A stretch of 64,000 nt of DNA from positions 26,298,182 to 26,362,181 of the forward strand of contig NC_080417.1 in NCBI RefSeq assembly GCF_029873635.1. Reading direction: 5' to 3'. This DNA comes from Malania oleifera. Taxonomy: Eukaryota > Streptophyta > Magnoliopsida > Santalales > Ximeniaceae. Shown here in pieces: positions 1 to 11,885 of the stretch. The position numbers and the translations under genes were made by a program. The notes under the pieces were generated by a model. It ran no database searches. It was not told the origin of the DNA and saw only the letters and a program-made list of their open reading frames with translations. How positions within the stretch are numbered: the stretch's first letter is position 1; each line of letters starts with the position of its first letter.

Positions 1-929
1 GTACATAATTAATTATGAATTATCCCAAAATCGAATTTAATAATCTTTAATGAACTCCTTTTAAAATAAACAAACAAAAAAATGAAGAAATAAATAAACA
101 ACGTTAACAAGAGATTAAAAATCTCAGTGTGATTTAGGAATATCTAATAAGACCTCCAAACTAAGCGATCTTGTTAGATAAACCCCCATCAGAGTTAATA
201 TAGATGAGATCTAAAATACTTTATTGTCCTTTTTTAAATCATAGGAATAAACACAGGCAAAAATTAGGGAAATTTTCAAATCATGAGCAAATGAATCTTT
301 AAAAACATCCTTATATTTTTCAAATTCTTGTAGAACATTTTATGGAAATTTTCAACATTTTTCTAAAAATTTATGGGATTTTTAAAGACTTTTCCTCTTT
401 TGTTTAGCTTAAAACATCCAAAAAAATATTTTGTTTCTATTTTTTTGACCCTCAAAGTATTTTTCCTGATTTTTTTTGAATTTTTTTTCTATTTTTATAA
501 TTTTTATTATTATTTTTCTCAATTAAAAATTAAATTAATAAAATAAATTAAATAGACTAGTTCGGTTGATCTGATGTGTCAACCTCAAGTGGTGACGCAT
601 GACAGGATTTTTTTATTCCTTTTTTTTTTTTTTTTGCCTGAGGGTGACATCATGCTGATGTCACCTTGCCACATGTCACCCTATGGGTGGCCTAAACCAA
701 AAGACATGGATCGCTAACGTGACATGATCTGAATCGTCTAGAGAAAACACAGATAGGATAGTCTAGATTTTGTCATATTACCCCTTTAATTAAACGAACC
801 AAAGTATATTATGTGTCACAATGTGGTAGTGACACATGGTCACTAACCCCCTCATATAAAATTGAATTTTCTCCCCCTTCCATCATTTTTTTTTCGGGAC
901 TTTCTGTCTCCTCTCTATCTCTTCTCTCC

Positions 930-1113
930 CTCTCTCCTCTCTTCTACGAAACTCTCTCACTCTCTCTCTCTCTCTTCTATTACTTTATTTTCTTTCTCTC
1001 TTCTTTCCTTCTCTCTTCTTCTTCTTTATGATCTTCTCTGCATGTTCACTCTCTCTCTCTCTCTCTCTCTCTCCTCTTCCTTCTCTTTTCTCGCTTTCTC
1101 TCCTCTCTCTTGA
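930..1113. repeat. Pyrimidine-rich tract with (CT)n runs
   Basis: Nearly pure C/T on the + strand with a clean (CT)n run at about 1049-1073. Open frames here are rich in Ser/Leu and are by-products of the repeat. Confidence 0.9.
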
Positions 1114-1354
1114 CTTGTGATCTAATTTGTTTTTTTCCCTTTTCTCATTCTTTTCTACTTTCTAATTTTTTGTTTTGTTTTTTGGTTTGCAAGTTAAAAA
1201 TATAGTTGGGAGGAAAGGATCAACTTGATTATGTAGAAAGATAAGTCACCACTCCCTTGTCTTTTTTTTTTTTTTTTTTTTCATTTTTTTTCTTTTCTTG
1301 TTTGAATTAACCAAATCATCTTGGTCTGTATTTGGATTTGGGCTTGATCTATTT

Positions 1355-1995
1355 GGTGAGTCAACTCACTGAACTCAGTGAGTTTGGGGGGGGGGGATAC
1401 CAGTCGACTCGGGTCCACTGAATTGGATATGGGTTTTAAAATTGGCCTTGGGTTGACTCGGGTTTTGCATGAGTCAACCCAGTGATTGTGAATTTGGGTT
1501 AACTTAGTGGTGAGTCAACTCACCAAACTAAGTTAATCCACTGAGTTGGGTTAACTCAGTGTTTGGACATGTGACTTTTAAAAAACAAGCCTTGGGCCTT
1601 TTTTTGTTTTTTTTTTAAAAACATGATTTAAAAAAAAAAATATGAGCTTGGGTAATTTTAAAAAATGGGCCCCGGGCCTTTGAGTTTTAAAAGATTTGGG
1701 TGAGGGCCACTATTTTGGAAAAAAAAAAAAAAATGGGCTAGAGTTTTAAAATTGGGCCTTTGGTTTAAAAGTGGCCAAGGGAGTTTTAAAATTGGGCCCA
1801 TGGCCCAATGTTTCAAAAAATAAATGGCCTGGGGAGTTTTAAAATTTGGGCCCCTATTTTTTTTTTTTTTCTTGAAAATGGACCCAAGCCCCTTTATTAA
1901 ATAGTGGACTAGGTGGATGGACCCAGGTCAACAGGTCTGTCAATGGGTTAGACCAACGGGTCGAGTCAACAGGTCAAGTCAATGGGTCGGATCCA
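1355..1995. repeat. Degenerate repeats of GAGTCAACTCA and GGGTC phrases
   Basis: GAGTCAACTCAC and its complement-like partner ACTCAGTGAGTT recur between 1355 and 1560. From 1900 to 1995 GGGTCAAC-type phrases recur. Between them TTTTAAAATTGGGCC-like units repeat every 40-50 bp. This is probably internal repeat structure of the surrounding LTR-like region. Confidence 0.6.
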
Positions 1996-2694
1996 ACTGA
2001 TTTTAAAGTGCTATTGTTCCTATTCTTTGAATGAATATTGAATAAAATAACAAAGAATAATTAATGATAAGAAAACCTATCTGGGGTCTTGTACTCCTTC
2101 AATTTGTAAATAGAATGTTGGTTCCCCTTTTTGGATTTGAATGATGTTATTGTTGATAAGATACTTTGCTTTGAATTACTATACTCTAGATATTGCTTTG
2201 TACTACTTCTTTCCTATGGAATTCCTCTTACTATTGTTTCCCGATTGCTTTATGATTGCTCTCTGATTTGCTTACTGATTTTCTAGTTGCTATCTGATTT
2301 GCTCACTGATTTTCTGATTATCTTGTTGTTACCCCTCTAATGATATCTTTTCGTGTGTTCTCCATTGCTCTCTCTGAACCTCAATTTATAGGCTCATGGA
2401 GACATTTAATTTTAATTCTCAACCAATTTTATTAACTGCTAACCTCCAACTTGTCAGTTTAATTTCTTTTTGTCATTGTGTAGGCATGCAGGTGTGCCAA
2501 AACCAACAATGTCCCAAGATTTTTGCATTTATTTCAATTTTTATTATATTTTCTTCTAATGTATTCATGTAATTCAAAGTTCTTTGTATTTTTGTACTTC
2601 TTATTGTTCTGCTGCAATTAATGTAATACTAGTATTAGTAATAAAAAATTATCTCTTTGTTAAATTGGCCCCATGCCAAGATGGGGTGTCTACA

Positions 2695-5600
2695 ACTTTT
2701 GATCTCACCAATTCATCAATCTTTTTATATTTTATCAAAATTGGTATGTTATTAAGTATGAGATTCAACTCAACTCGGAAAGCAAGTGGCAATTCAAACA
2801 GTTGGTTGATATGATTTGATTTTCAAATTACAATTTAATTTTAAAGATATTTTTAGTCATTTAAGTTGCATGTAAATGGTATTTAACAAATTTCGGAACA
2901 ACAAAATTATTTAAGTATTTTTTCTGAATTATAAAATTATTTATTTTATATATTTTATATATATTTTTAAAAAAATATAATTTAATTATATTGTCATTCT
3001 AAATTTAAAATTTAGGAAGTTTTTTTTTTTTTTTTTTTTATAGTTTTTAACAGTACAGGGAGTAAAGTATTATTTTCAGAAAATTCAGGTGTATTACCAA
3101 ATTTTACCCTTTGATTAATTTTGAGTCGGTGCTTAATTAATATTATTTAAAGAGTAGCTGTATTCAAGGCCTTTTTTATTAATACATTTTCTCCAGCTAC
3201 GCTGGTTGCACACTGGACATAGCCTGAGCCAAAGGGCAGCCTGCCTACTCACCCTAAACCCCCACAGAACCCTCTTTCTCGTATGACCCCTAAAAAGGAA
3301 AATTCAAATTAATGCTGGCATGGCATGGCATGCATGCATGCTCTGTCTCATTTGCTAGCTTCTTGTTGTAAGATCTAGGGTTTGCCCATAAAGAATTTTA
3401 AATTTTAAAATTTAAATTTAAATAAAAAATATATATATATAATTATACTAATTAATTTTAAAAAAAAATTAAATAAAGGATAAAAAATATTAATTTTTCT
3501 TGAGATTTGATAAAAAGACAATAAATTTCTTTAAAAATTTTAGTAATCTTTATTGAAGTTTTTAAATTTTTTTTTCAAACTTTCTAAAAATATATATATA
3601 AATCTCTTCTTACATTTTGTGAAAAGATAACTTTTTCTAGGGGAGGTAAATATCTTTTTGGCGAAATTCAGGGTAAATTTATAAAATTTTAAAAATCTCA
3701 TCGTTACACTTTTAAAATTACGAAGAAAGTCCCTATCTTTTTATTAAATTTTGAGAGAGGTAAATTAAAATACAAAGTATAGACATTTATTTGACAAACT
3801 GAGTTGTTTCGTGGATGAGAGTGAAATGAATGATTGAGGAAGGAAGTGCCAAGTGGCCAAGTGGGCGCACAACCAAAGCAGTTCACCCAAAAGCACGGGT
3901 ACTCCCACATGAGCTAATGAGAGGCCAGGTGGGCCGGGTCTTTTATTTTTCTGGGGAGTACCATTTTTCATTCATCGTGATGATGCTCTAGTCTAACGTG
4001 CTGCTCCTTCTTTCCCCCCACTTTTTTCTTTGGTCCATTGAAAGCATCATTTGAATTGTATCCCCCTCTATTATTATTGCACCGGCAAGAACCACGTCCC
4101 CCCAACTCCCTTTTAATTATTTAATGGGCTCTGACCAAATGTATTTTTGGGCAAAAATATTTCACACACCTTTATTTGGTAAAAAGAGAAATAAATTTTT
4201 GATTATTATTTTGATAGATGTAAATATGTTAAAAATTACATGTTAAGAAGCTTATTCAGTTTATAAAATTTTAGGAGAGCCTCTCAAAATTTTTAAAATC
4301 TTAAAAACAATGGGTGTGTTTTTTGTTAAAGCTAAAAAAAATTTTAAAAATAAAAATAAAAAAGTTCAGGGCTTTTTGCTTGAAGAGAGAGAGAGAGAGA
4401 GAGAGGGTACCTTTTTCCAAGTCAAAACGAAATTCAAAATTGGTTTGATTAGGAATTTTTGAAAATTTTTCTACTTTAAACTAAGTTTTATCAATTCTTT
4501 ATAGAAGTGAATTTGTGACCGTAGATGGTGATATTTTTTTTAGGGAAGAAAAAAGTGAGGACAACCTTGAAAGGGGCAGAAGTGGAGATTGTGAGATGCT
4601 TGGTCATTAACAATTTAATTATGCATAGAATTGGGCCCATAATTAAACGAGAACACTTGATTGGAACATGTGCTTGAGGAGAGGAAGAGAATCAAATCAT
4701 GGGGGTGTAGGGTACGAGAAAATTTAATTAAGAGATATGTGGACGTTAATGATTTTAATCATCAATTTAATGGATCAACATGTCACGTATGTGGTATAAT
4801 TTGTAAATTATTTATAGGGTTCGATCCGCTACTCTCATTTTTCATTTAAACAAAAAAAGAGAGTGAAGAAAACGACATCCAATTACTGTAAATTACAACT
4901 AAAAAGGAGAGAGTAAAAATATAGATATTTTTTTTCTTTCAATTCATTTCCTTGTAACTTATACCAAGCAAATTGATAAAAGGGAAAAATTTTCTCAACT
5001 CATCCTTATAACTCCTTTTCTTCAATCATTTTTACTAAACAATGTTGCATACTGCATGAATCAAGGGAAGAAAAATGACTGATGGAGAATGTGATGCAAA
5101 AGTACATTTTGTTTTATAAATAAGTAAAATAAATGGGGGTAAAAAAAAAAAAAAGTAAGAGTAACTCATTTTCATTTTTGGATACGTAAAAATAAATTCT
5201 CCCAAATTTGAACAATTCAAACGAGTAAGAAAGAAAGAGATGATAAATATTATAATGTACACGTTAGTTTCACCCCTTTTTTTCCAAGCATATACGCGTG
5301 TTAATCATTTTCATGGTTCTTATTTTTAACTCTATCAAGCAAAGGAAAAAATACATTATGTTTTTCAACAACAATATTATTTTTCTCTGAATTCATTTTT
5401 TCATTCTTTTTAAACCAAATATACTAGTGGAAAAAGTGGTGGCAGAGTGCATTTTGCTTATACTTAGTAAGTGAAATAAGTGGAAGGCCAAAAAAGAAAA
5501 CGAGGACAAATCGACTCCTTTTTGTTTAAACAAATTAAAAGAGTAAAAATAAGGAAGAATTTGGGAGTAAGAATTTTGGGTCTTAAATCTACACAAATCA

Positions 5601-7320
5601 AACTTTAATCTCGAATTCTCCCAAATGTAAGGTAAAAAAAGATGTGACAACTATTATTTAATCAAAGATCAATTAAATATTATACGATTCCTATTTTCTC
5701 TCCTCCGCTTAGTAAGAGAAACAAATATTTTACTTCTTTTTCTCCTCTTCTTTTTTTTTTTTTTTTTTGGTTAAACTATGGTCATCTACATGACCTTTAA
5801 AGGGGCAACAAATTTACTATGGTTATTTACAAGACCTTTAAAAGGGGCAAAAAATTAATTACATTTCTATTCAAATGCCTCATGAAACTAACACTTGAGT
5901 TCTTTTTTATATCTTATAACAATCACACAAATGAAAATGAACTATTTTTTAATTTTTTATTTTTATGAAATATCCAGCTTTCCAATATTTCTTAATGTTA
6001 TTTTTCCTTTAAAACAAAGCTTTTGTAATAATAAAGTAATAAGTTTGTGATATAAAGTGTTAAAGTGGTTAGCTATGCATCATAAGCTAGATTGACTTAG
6101 GATTCGAGAACAACTGTAAATATATTTCATGATTTCTCCTTTTCTTCTCTCACTCCTTAGCACATTTGGTTTTAAGATATAAATGAAAGATACATGGTTG
6201 CATTTGAACAAAATTGCCAATCATAATTAATTAGTTTGATGTGATTGAGGTGTGGGGTAGCCTTAATTAGGTGGGTTAGTCTTTTGAGACTAGCTTGCAA
6301 GTGGTTTTGGCTAGGATAGCAGCTAGCAATGTGATCCCAAAACCTAACTTCTCATAACTTAAATTATTTTTTGGAAGAAATTAAATTTATGCTTTCCAAT
6401 ATAACTATGTTGTTTATTACAAGTATCTCATAAATTTTTAAATTTGAAACTTATACCCTCTAAATTATGTTTCTTATTGTAAAATGTTCTTAAACGTTTA
6501 AATGTGATATTCAAATTAATTGTTGACATCTTTTTTCATTATGAAAAGATAACAATTACGATCGCTTGAAACTGTCTTCTTAGCTATAGAAGATTTTTTC
6601 TTTAGAGGACATAATATGCATAAATTATGAAAGATTCTTACTAAGGAGGGTGTTCCTTTTTAATATGATAGTTTTAAGAAAGACCAAACTAATCTGATTA
6701 AGTCAAGAAATTATACAAAGACTTGTTCCACATATATAAAGATCCACAATTTCTTGAACTGTCAACAAAGGTACTTCCTCTTGTACAATCGATTATCATC
6801 CCCATTTTCTTTGCTTTGTTATTAACATATAAGGACAATTTTGTTTAAAAAAATTCATTTATCAATCATGTATATAGACTTGACAAAAATCCTTCATATT
6901 TAATAATTGTTTGAGCAACTCTTAATTGGGAAGATAATTTCAAGAAGTGTCTGAGGCTGAGTTTTTCTCTACCTTTTTCTTTTAGATGTACATTATTTTA
7001 GTGCAAGACGTGTGGTCAATTGCTTTCAACTTTTGAAAAATGGAGGTTATTTGGTTATATATGTTTTCTATATATATATATATATATATATGAGAATACA
7101 TTTTTTTTTACATTAATAGTTTCCAATTTATATTTTTGGGTTTTAACTATATTAGAAAAAAAATTAAAAATCAAAATATGTTATTCTTAGTTATTTTAGC
7201 AACCTATTGTTAGAATACTTTGGATCATTTAGAACTACTTGTGCATAAATACTAATATAGAAAGTGTTGAATTAAATAAGTATTGATAATAAGTGATGAA
7301 CTGGAAAAGTGTCCATAATT
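2695..7320. other. AT-rich intergenic DNA
   Basis: No gene is recognised. The stretch contains a (GA)n run at 4385-4405, a (TA)n run at 7069-7091, poly-T runs near 3019 and 5750, and a short local duplication at about 5772-5860 in which GACCTTTAAAGGGGC recurs with its flanks. A GGGGAGGTAAAT...TCTTTTTGG phrase near 3640-3660 resembles the foldback element at 42774-43055. Short open frames here have no recognisable domain. Confidence 0.6.
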
Positions 7321-7324
7321 ATAA

Positions 7325-7948
7325 GTGGTGTCTGGTTCCGGAGTGCAGTCGTATGCGCAAGCTGTGAATAAAAAAGTGGAGATACCTACGTTCAAAATTC
7401 ATATGAGACTGCCAGTTAATATCAATGGTGAATTGAAATTTATTTTCTCAAAAGCGGAGATGGTTAAGGTTAAGGAAAAGTTTCGTTTTGCATTAGTGAT
7501 GAAATTTTTGAGGAATCGGTCATCTATTGATAAAATTTGGTTGTTGATTGTGAAAAGGTGGGGCTTGACGGAAATTCCAACGATCAGTGTTATGAATGAT
7601 TACCATGTGCTTATACACATGAAAAATGAACGTAATTTTGTGCATGGGTGGGCAAAGGAATGTAGAACTATGGAAAGCAATTCATTTCGGTTATTTAAGT
7701 GGACGAAGGATTTTGATGTCAAAAAAGAATCTCCATTGGCTCCTCAATATATTTTCTTACTAAGGTTACCAACGTATCTTTATCGAGCGGATTTTCTTAA
7801 AATAATAGCAACTCGTTTTGGTCGTTATCTTGCGACCGATAATGCAACTATTAACCGTATGAGAGCCTCGGAGGCCCGTATTTGTGTGGAAGTCGACTTG
7901 ATGATGGAGCCAATTAATGGATTTCCTCTTGTTTTATCTTCGAAATAA
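7325..7948 (+). pseudogene. LINE ORF1 remnant (DUF4283-type)
   Basis: A frame of about 207 codons with the sequence style of plant LINE ORF1/gag-like proteins: a basic N-terminal half, then a region with KWTKDFDVKKESPLAPQYI (about residues 127-145) and RLPTYLYRADFL, as in the DUF4283 domain. Just after the stop, about 7960-8010, another frame encodes a YEKMGFFYSNC-like segment resembling the CCHC-type knuckle that normally follows, so ORF1 is broken between the two parts. A hydrophilic continuation is open at 8022-8336. The protein would bind LINE RNA for retrotransposition. No ATG starts the frame. It is not a host gene. Confidence 0.8.
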
Positions 7949-8608
7949 TGTATTTAGGAAGAGGTCAAATATGAAAAGATGGGTTTTTTCTACTCTAATT
8001 GTAGGGTAGGAGAGAAGCAAAGTGATGAGGGAAAATATAAAGAAAAAAATATGGAAACCAAAGACGAATAACGGTGTAATGGAAACCAGTACCGATGTGG
8101 ATAAAGGGACAAAGAGGGTGGAGCAGGAAGTAGGACCCAGTAATGTGCCGATGAAGAAGACGACCAAGGATAGGTGCCCTATAATTCCGAAAATTCCTAT
8201 GACTCAAGAAAAAGGGGATTATGCAATTCAAAAATCTGATGTACAACAGAGAGGCTTGGAAAATAATATGAATGAAGGTTCAATAGAAAGTGATGAAGAG
8301 GAGTGTGAGGAAGTTTGGTGTGATAATGATGCTTGAGTTTCATATGGTGAACTTATGTCTCAAGAGAAAGTGGATCATGTGGACAGTAAAAAGACTGAAG
8401 GTAGGAACGATAGTTTGCATCAGGGGGAATTGACTCTGGGTTATTCGTCCGAGAGGGAGGAAGGTGAAATTTCAGTGTTGAAGGGTAAAGAAAAAATGTA
8501 TGAGTCTGATACAAGACAGGGATGAACTTCCGAAAACACCAAAATTGGAAAGGAAAATTTTGTGAGGAAATCTTAGATGGTTTACATCCGACCACATAAA
8601 TTAAATTT

Positions 8609-9330
8609 ATGGCTGATACAATTTTTTTTTTTTGGAATATTAGAGGGTTGGGCAGGTCTAGAGGCAAGTTAAAGAAGCTTATCAATAAGTTTAATGTTGG
8701 TTTGTTTGTTATTTCAGAACCTTTCGCTGTTGAGGAGCGGATGGTAATGTTGGGTAATTTTCTGAATTATCACCATTTTATATCTAATGAAAATCATGGC
8801 GGTAAATTGTGGCTATTTTGGAAGGATATCAATGCCTTTAAGGTGATTTCAATCACGACTCAAATGATCTCCGAGTGGTTCTTCAAGAACGACCAAAGGA
8901 TTTTGGTGAGTCTTATCTATGCCAAATGTTCTTACGTTGAAATAAGGGAATTATGGCGGCAACTAGAGGCATGCCAATTGGATTTTCCTTGGTTGATCCT
9001 GGATAATTTTAATGTTATTCGAACGGATGCGGAAAGAATTGATGGAAATCCAAGACCACTCTTACCTATGATGGAGTTTAATGACTGTTTACATCATTAT
9101 GGTCTCTTTGATTTATCAAACACATGCCCTCGTATGTCATGGTGCAATGGAGGTGCCGCCCTTCTTTTTTTTTTTTTTTTAAATGTCATGGTGCAATGGC
9201 TATGAAGGGGTAGCTTGTAGTTGGGCTAAGTTTGATCGAGTTCTTATTAATAATGCTTGTTCCAACCTATATGGTTTGACTAAATTCAAATATTTGAGTC
9301 GGAAGTCCTAGAATCATAGTCCTATGGTGG
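8609..9330 (+). pseudogene. LINE ORF2 endonuclease domain, interrupted
   Basis: ORF2 starts at ATG 8609 with an F-F-F-W-N-I-R-G-L-G opening that is the standard start of the plant L1 endonuclease (exonuclease-endonuclease-phosphatase fold) nicking the genomic target. Other family landmarks are ISEPF (the catalytic Glu region), WLILDNFNVI (normally GDFN) and a late NHSP motif near 9313-9324 (normally DHSP). The reading frame is cut at 9150 by a 32-bp insertion with a 17-bp duplication of LINE sequence, and a second in-frame stop lies near 9310. The Gly-to-Asn-type change in GDFN and the late-motif change add to the evidence that the domain is dead. Confidence 0.85.
9151..9182 (+). mobile_element. 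Ultra-short LINE tail insertion with 17-bp TSD
   Basis: ATGTCATGGTGCAATGG occurs at 9134-9150 and again, identically, at 9183-9199. Between the copies are AGGTGCCGCCCTTC, a T run and AA. The GC-rich core matches the last bases of this LINE family: GGAGGTGCCGCCC at 13444 and GGAGGTGCGGTCC at 51000. The simplest reading is a target-primed insertion of only the extreme 3' end of a relative. The run after the core is T rather than A, which is odd for a LINE tail in this orientation. Confidence 0.75.
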
Positions 9331-9899
9331 TTCATACGAATACGTCATTCTCTTTATATGACCCTACCCCATTTCGGTTCCTTAATATGTGGAGTTCACA
9401 TGATTTGTTTTTGTCGTGCGTTAGAGATGCCTGGATCAGGAATGACTCAGTCTCGAGTTTTTTGAAACTTGCTATTAGTCTTAAGAGAACTAAAGTTGCT
9501 TTACGGGCAAGGAATAAAAAATATCTTTAGGAGAGTGGGAGAAAACCTACAAGCTCTCAAGGAAAGGATGGAATCTCTAGAAAATCATCTGCAATTAGGT
9601 TTTTTTGAGGAGGTTGAAGTCGATTACTTGATTACTAAGTTGGAGATTTAGGTGTGGGAGAATAGGGAAGCATCTCGTTTAGGACAAATTGTAAAAAAAA
9701 AAAAAAAAAGGTTGATTGAAGGGGATTAAAACTCTAAATTCTTCCATTCAGTTATCAATCAGAGGCGGAATAAGGGTTGTATAGACCGTATGGTTCTGAA
9801 CGACGGGAGGATATTAGATGGTGCGGAAGGAATTCATAATGAAGCCGTTGTTTTCTTTTTCTTTTTCTTTTTTTTCAGAATTTTCTCTCAAAGGCTTCT

Positions 9900-11302
9900 G
9901 TGGTTGAACCTTGTGAACTCTCTGAGTTAATTCAAAGGAAGATTTCAATTGCTGATATTAATTTCTCTATGCCGATCCGGCGGAAGAAGAAGTTAAAAGA
10001 GTGGTGTTCTCTATTCCTAAAGAACGCAGTCCGGGACCAGATGGGTTTGGCTTTGAATTTTATATTTCTTGCTAGGACATTGTTAAAAAAATGTCTTGGA
10101 TGCAGCAAAGAATTTTTTTTCAGGGCACTCCTGTTTCCAGGTTATTTTCCTCTTCGTTTATTGTTTTAATTTTGAAGGTGGAGAATCCTTCTAGTTTTAA
10201 TAAATTTTGGCCTATTAATTTGAGCTCTGTGGCTTACAAAATTATTTCCAAGATTATTGTTTTTAGGCTAACTAAGATTGTTGATAAGTTGGTTTCGCAT
10301 AAGCAAGGTGCTTTTATTCTCGGGCATAGTATTTTTGAGAATATTACGTTTGCTCAGGAAATGGTTCATTCTTTACACAAAAAAATGGTTGGCGGCTATG
10401 TGATGGTAAAACTCAATATGGCTAAGGCTTATGACAGAGTGAATTAGAATTTTATTCTGGAGGTTCTTAAGGCTTTTGGCTTTTTTGAGAGGTTTTGCAA
10501 GCTTATAAGAAATTTTGTGGAGTCCCCGTGGTTTTCCGTTATGATGGACATAACTTTTAAAGGGGTTTTTCAATCGACTAGAGGCTTGAGGCAAGGGGAT
10601 CCACTTTCTCCTCATTTATTCATCATAATGGAGGGGGTTTTGACAATGTTGCTTAGGAAAAACTATGAGACATGTCGTATTAGACAATTTAATCATTCGA
10701 TTGGGGCCCTTTTGGTTTCACATTTGTTTTATGTAGATGATATTCTTATTTTTGCAAATGGTGGGAAAAGGTCTATTAGAAATTTGGTTCACACTCTGAA
10801 GATGTATGAGATGTGGTTGGGTCAAAAAATCAGCAAGACAAAGTTTGCGTTATTCCTTTCAAAATATATTACTCCTGCTCGGAAACGTGGTTTATTGAGA
10901 ATTAGGAGTTTCATGGAAGGTAAATTCCCAGTTATGTATTTGGGTGTGCCTTTGGTTTCTGAAAAATTGTCTTCTAGGAGCTTAGAGCCTTTTGTGGAGA
11001 AGATTAGGAAGAAAATTGTAGGGTGAAAATTTAAATCACTCTCGCAAGGTGGAAGATTGATTTTATTAAGACATGTGTTGTCTAGCATGCCGATACATTT
11101 GATGTCGGTTATTAATGTTTCACAGGTCACATTTTCTCGCATCTACTCTCTTCTTACTAATTTTTTATGGGGAGAGGAGAAAGGTAGAATGAAGATTCAT
11201 TGGCGCTATTGGAAGAAAATTTGCAAACCTACCTCAGAAGGGGGTATGGGTTTAAGAGATCTTAAAGAAGTCCAAAAATCGCTTCTCATGAAATTTGCCT
11301 TT
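9900..11302 (+). pseudogene. LINE ORF2 reverse transcriptase domain
   Basis: The RT region can be followed through several frames. Visible motifs are a MAKAYDRVN block (motif A, usually DMAKAYDRVEW), GLRQGDPLSP (motif B, about 10582-10611), FYVDDILIF (motif C, about 10729-10755) and YLGVPLVSEKL in the thumb region (about 10936-10970). WGGMGL-like sequence follows near 11240. Stops after RVN (10445) and elsewhere plus frame changes near 9690-10090, one of them in a poly-A run, make it inactive. Low-complexity T-rich sequence near 9850-9885 looks like a later expansion or insertion. The domain ends abruptly at 11299 where a solo LTR is inserted; LINE coding resumes at 11886. Confidence 0.85.
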
Positions 11303-11304
11303 AG

Positions 11305-11880
11305 TGTAATAACCTGAATAAAAATGGAATTTAGATAATAAAGAGGAAGGAAAACTGGAACCAGGAACGGAAGGAAAGCTGCTAAGCTTCGTCGACGAAC
11401 ACAGGGTTTTAGTATGATATGATGAACATTTATGAAATATGAAATGTACTGTATACATATAATTGCATTAAATATTCATGTTGTCACACAACTATATTTA
11501 GTTTATTTTCCCTTACTGAGAAGTGTCTCACTCCCAATATTAATTAATTTTTTAGGAAACCCTGAGTGATCAGCGGGTCGTGGCCGCCGTTGAGTAGGGA
11601 TATTACCCTGTTAGGAGGGTAAGATTTTGTACTAGGATCATAATTATTTTGTGTCTGATTCTAGAGTTAATTTGATATTTTGGAAGAATGTAAATGAATA
11701 TAGTGTTTTGGAAATGTAGCTAACTCTGGTATTATCTTGTATGATTGGATGTTTGAGATTTTAGGTTTAGTGCTGCTAGGTTTTCCGCTGTGAATGATAG
11801 GTGTCCCTGCTACCCACGGGTTCGGGTTGATTTTCCATTATTATGTTACATTTCATGTTAAGTTAATTAGGGTCGCTACA
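11305..11880 (+). mobile_element. Solo LTR (Gypsy-like) inside the LINE
   Basis: A 576-bp non-coding block starts TGTAATAACC and ends GGTCGCTACA. It is flanked by an exact 5-bp duplication, TTTAG, at 11300-11304 and 11881-11885, and it interrupts LINE coding sequence. TGTAAYRCCC...GGGTCGYTACA-like ends are typical of Gypsy LTRs such as the Tekay group. Only one LTR is present with no internal region, so this is a solo LTR left by LTR-LTR recombination. It contains CGTCGACGAACACAGGG (about 11390-11407), a phrase also found in the unrelated LTR at 34573-36105. The intact TSD suggests it is younger than the heavily mutated LINE around it. Confidence 0.88.
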
Positions 11881-11885
11881 TTTAG

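Larger units (their letters stand above)
1..2694 (+). mobile_element. Possible Tat/Ogre-type Gypsy LTR, non-coding
   Basis: No coding region is visible. The stretch ends in GGGGTGTCTACA (2683-2694), an ending I associate with LTRs of the Tat/Ogre group of Gypsy elements. It also holds repeated TGATGTCACC/TGTCACCCT phrases (about 645-690), a long pyrimidine-rich block, and GGGCC phrases alternating with TTTTAAAA (1580-1850), all LTR-like in style. I could not find a 5' TG end with a matching TSD, so the LTR may begin outside the window. The base after the end does not start an obvious primer-binding site, so a solo LTR is the simplest reading. Family assignment is tentative. Confidence 0.35.

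Noticed and set aside
813-1113. Open frames rich in Ser and Leu
   Set aside because: They come from the CT repeats; no domain, and both frames are equally open.
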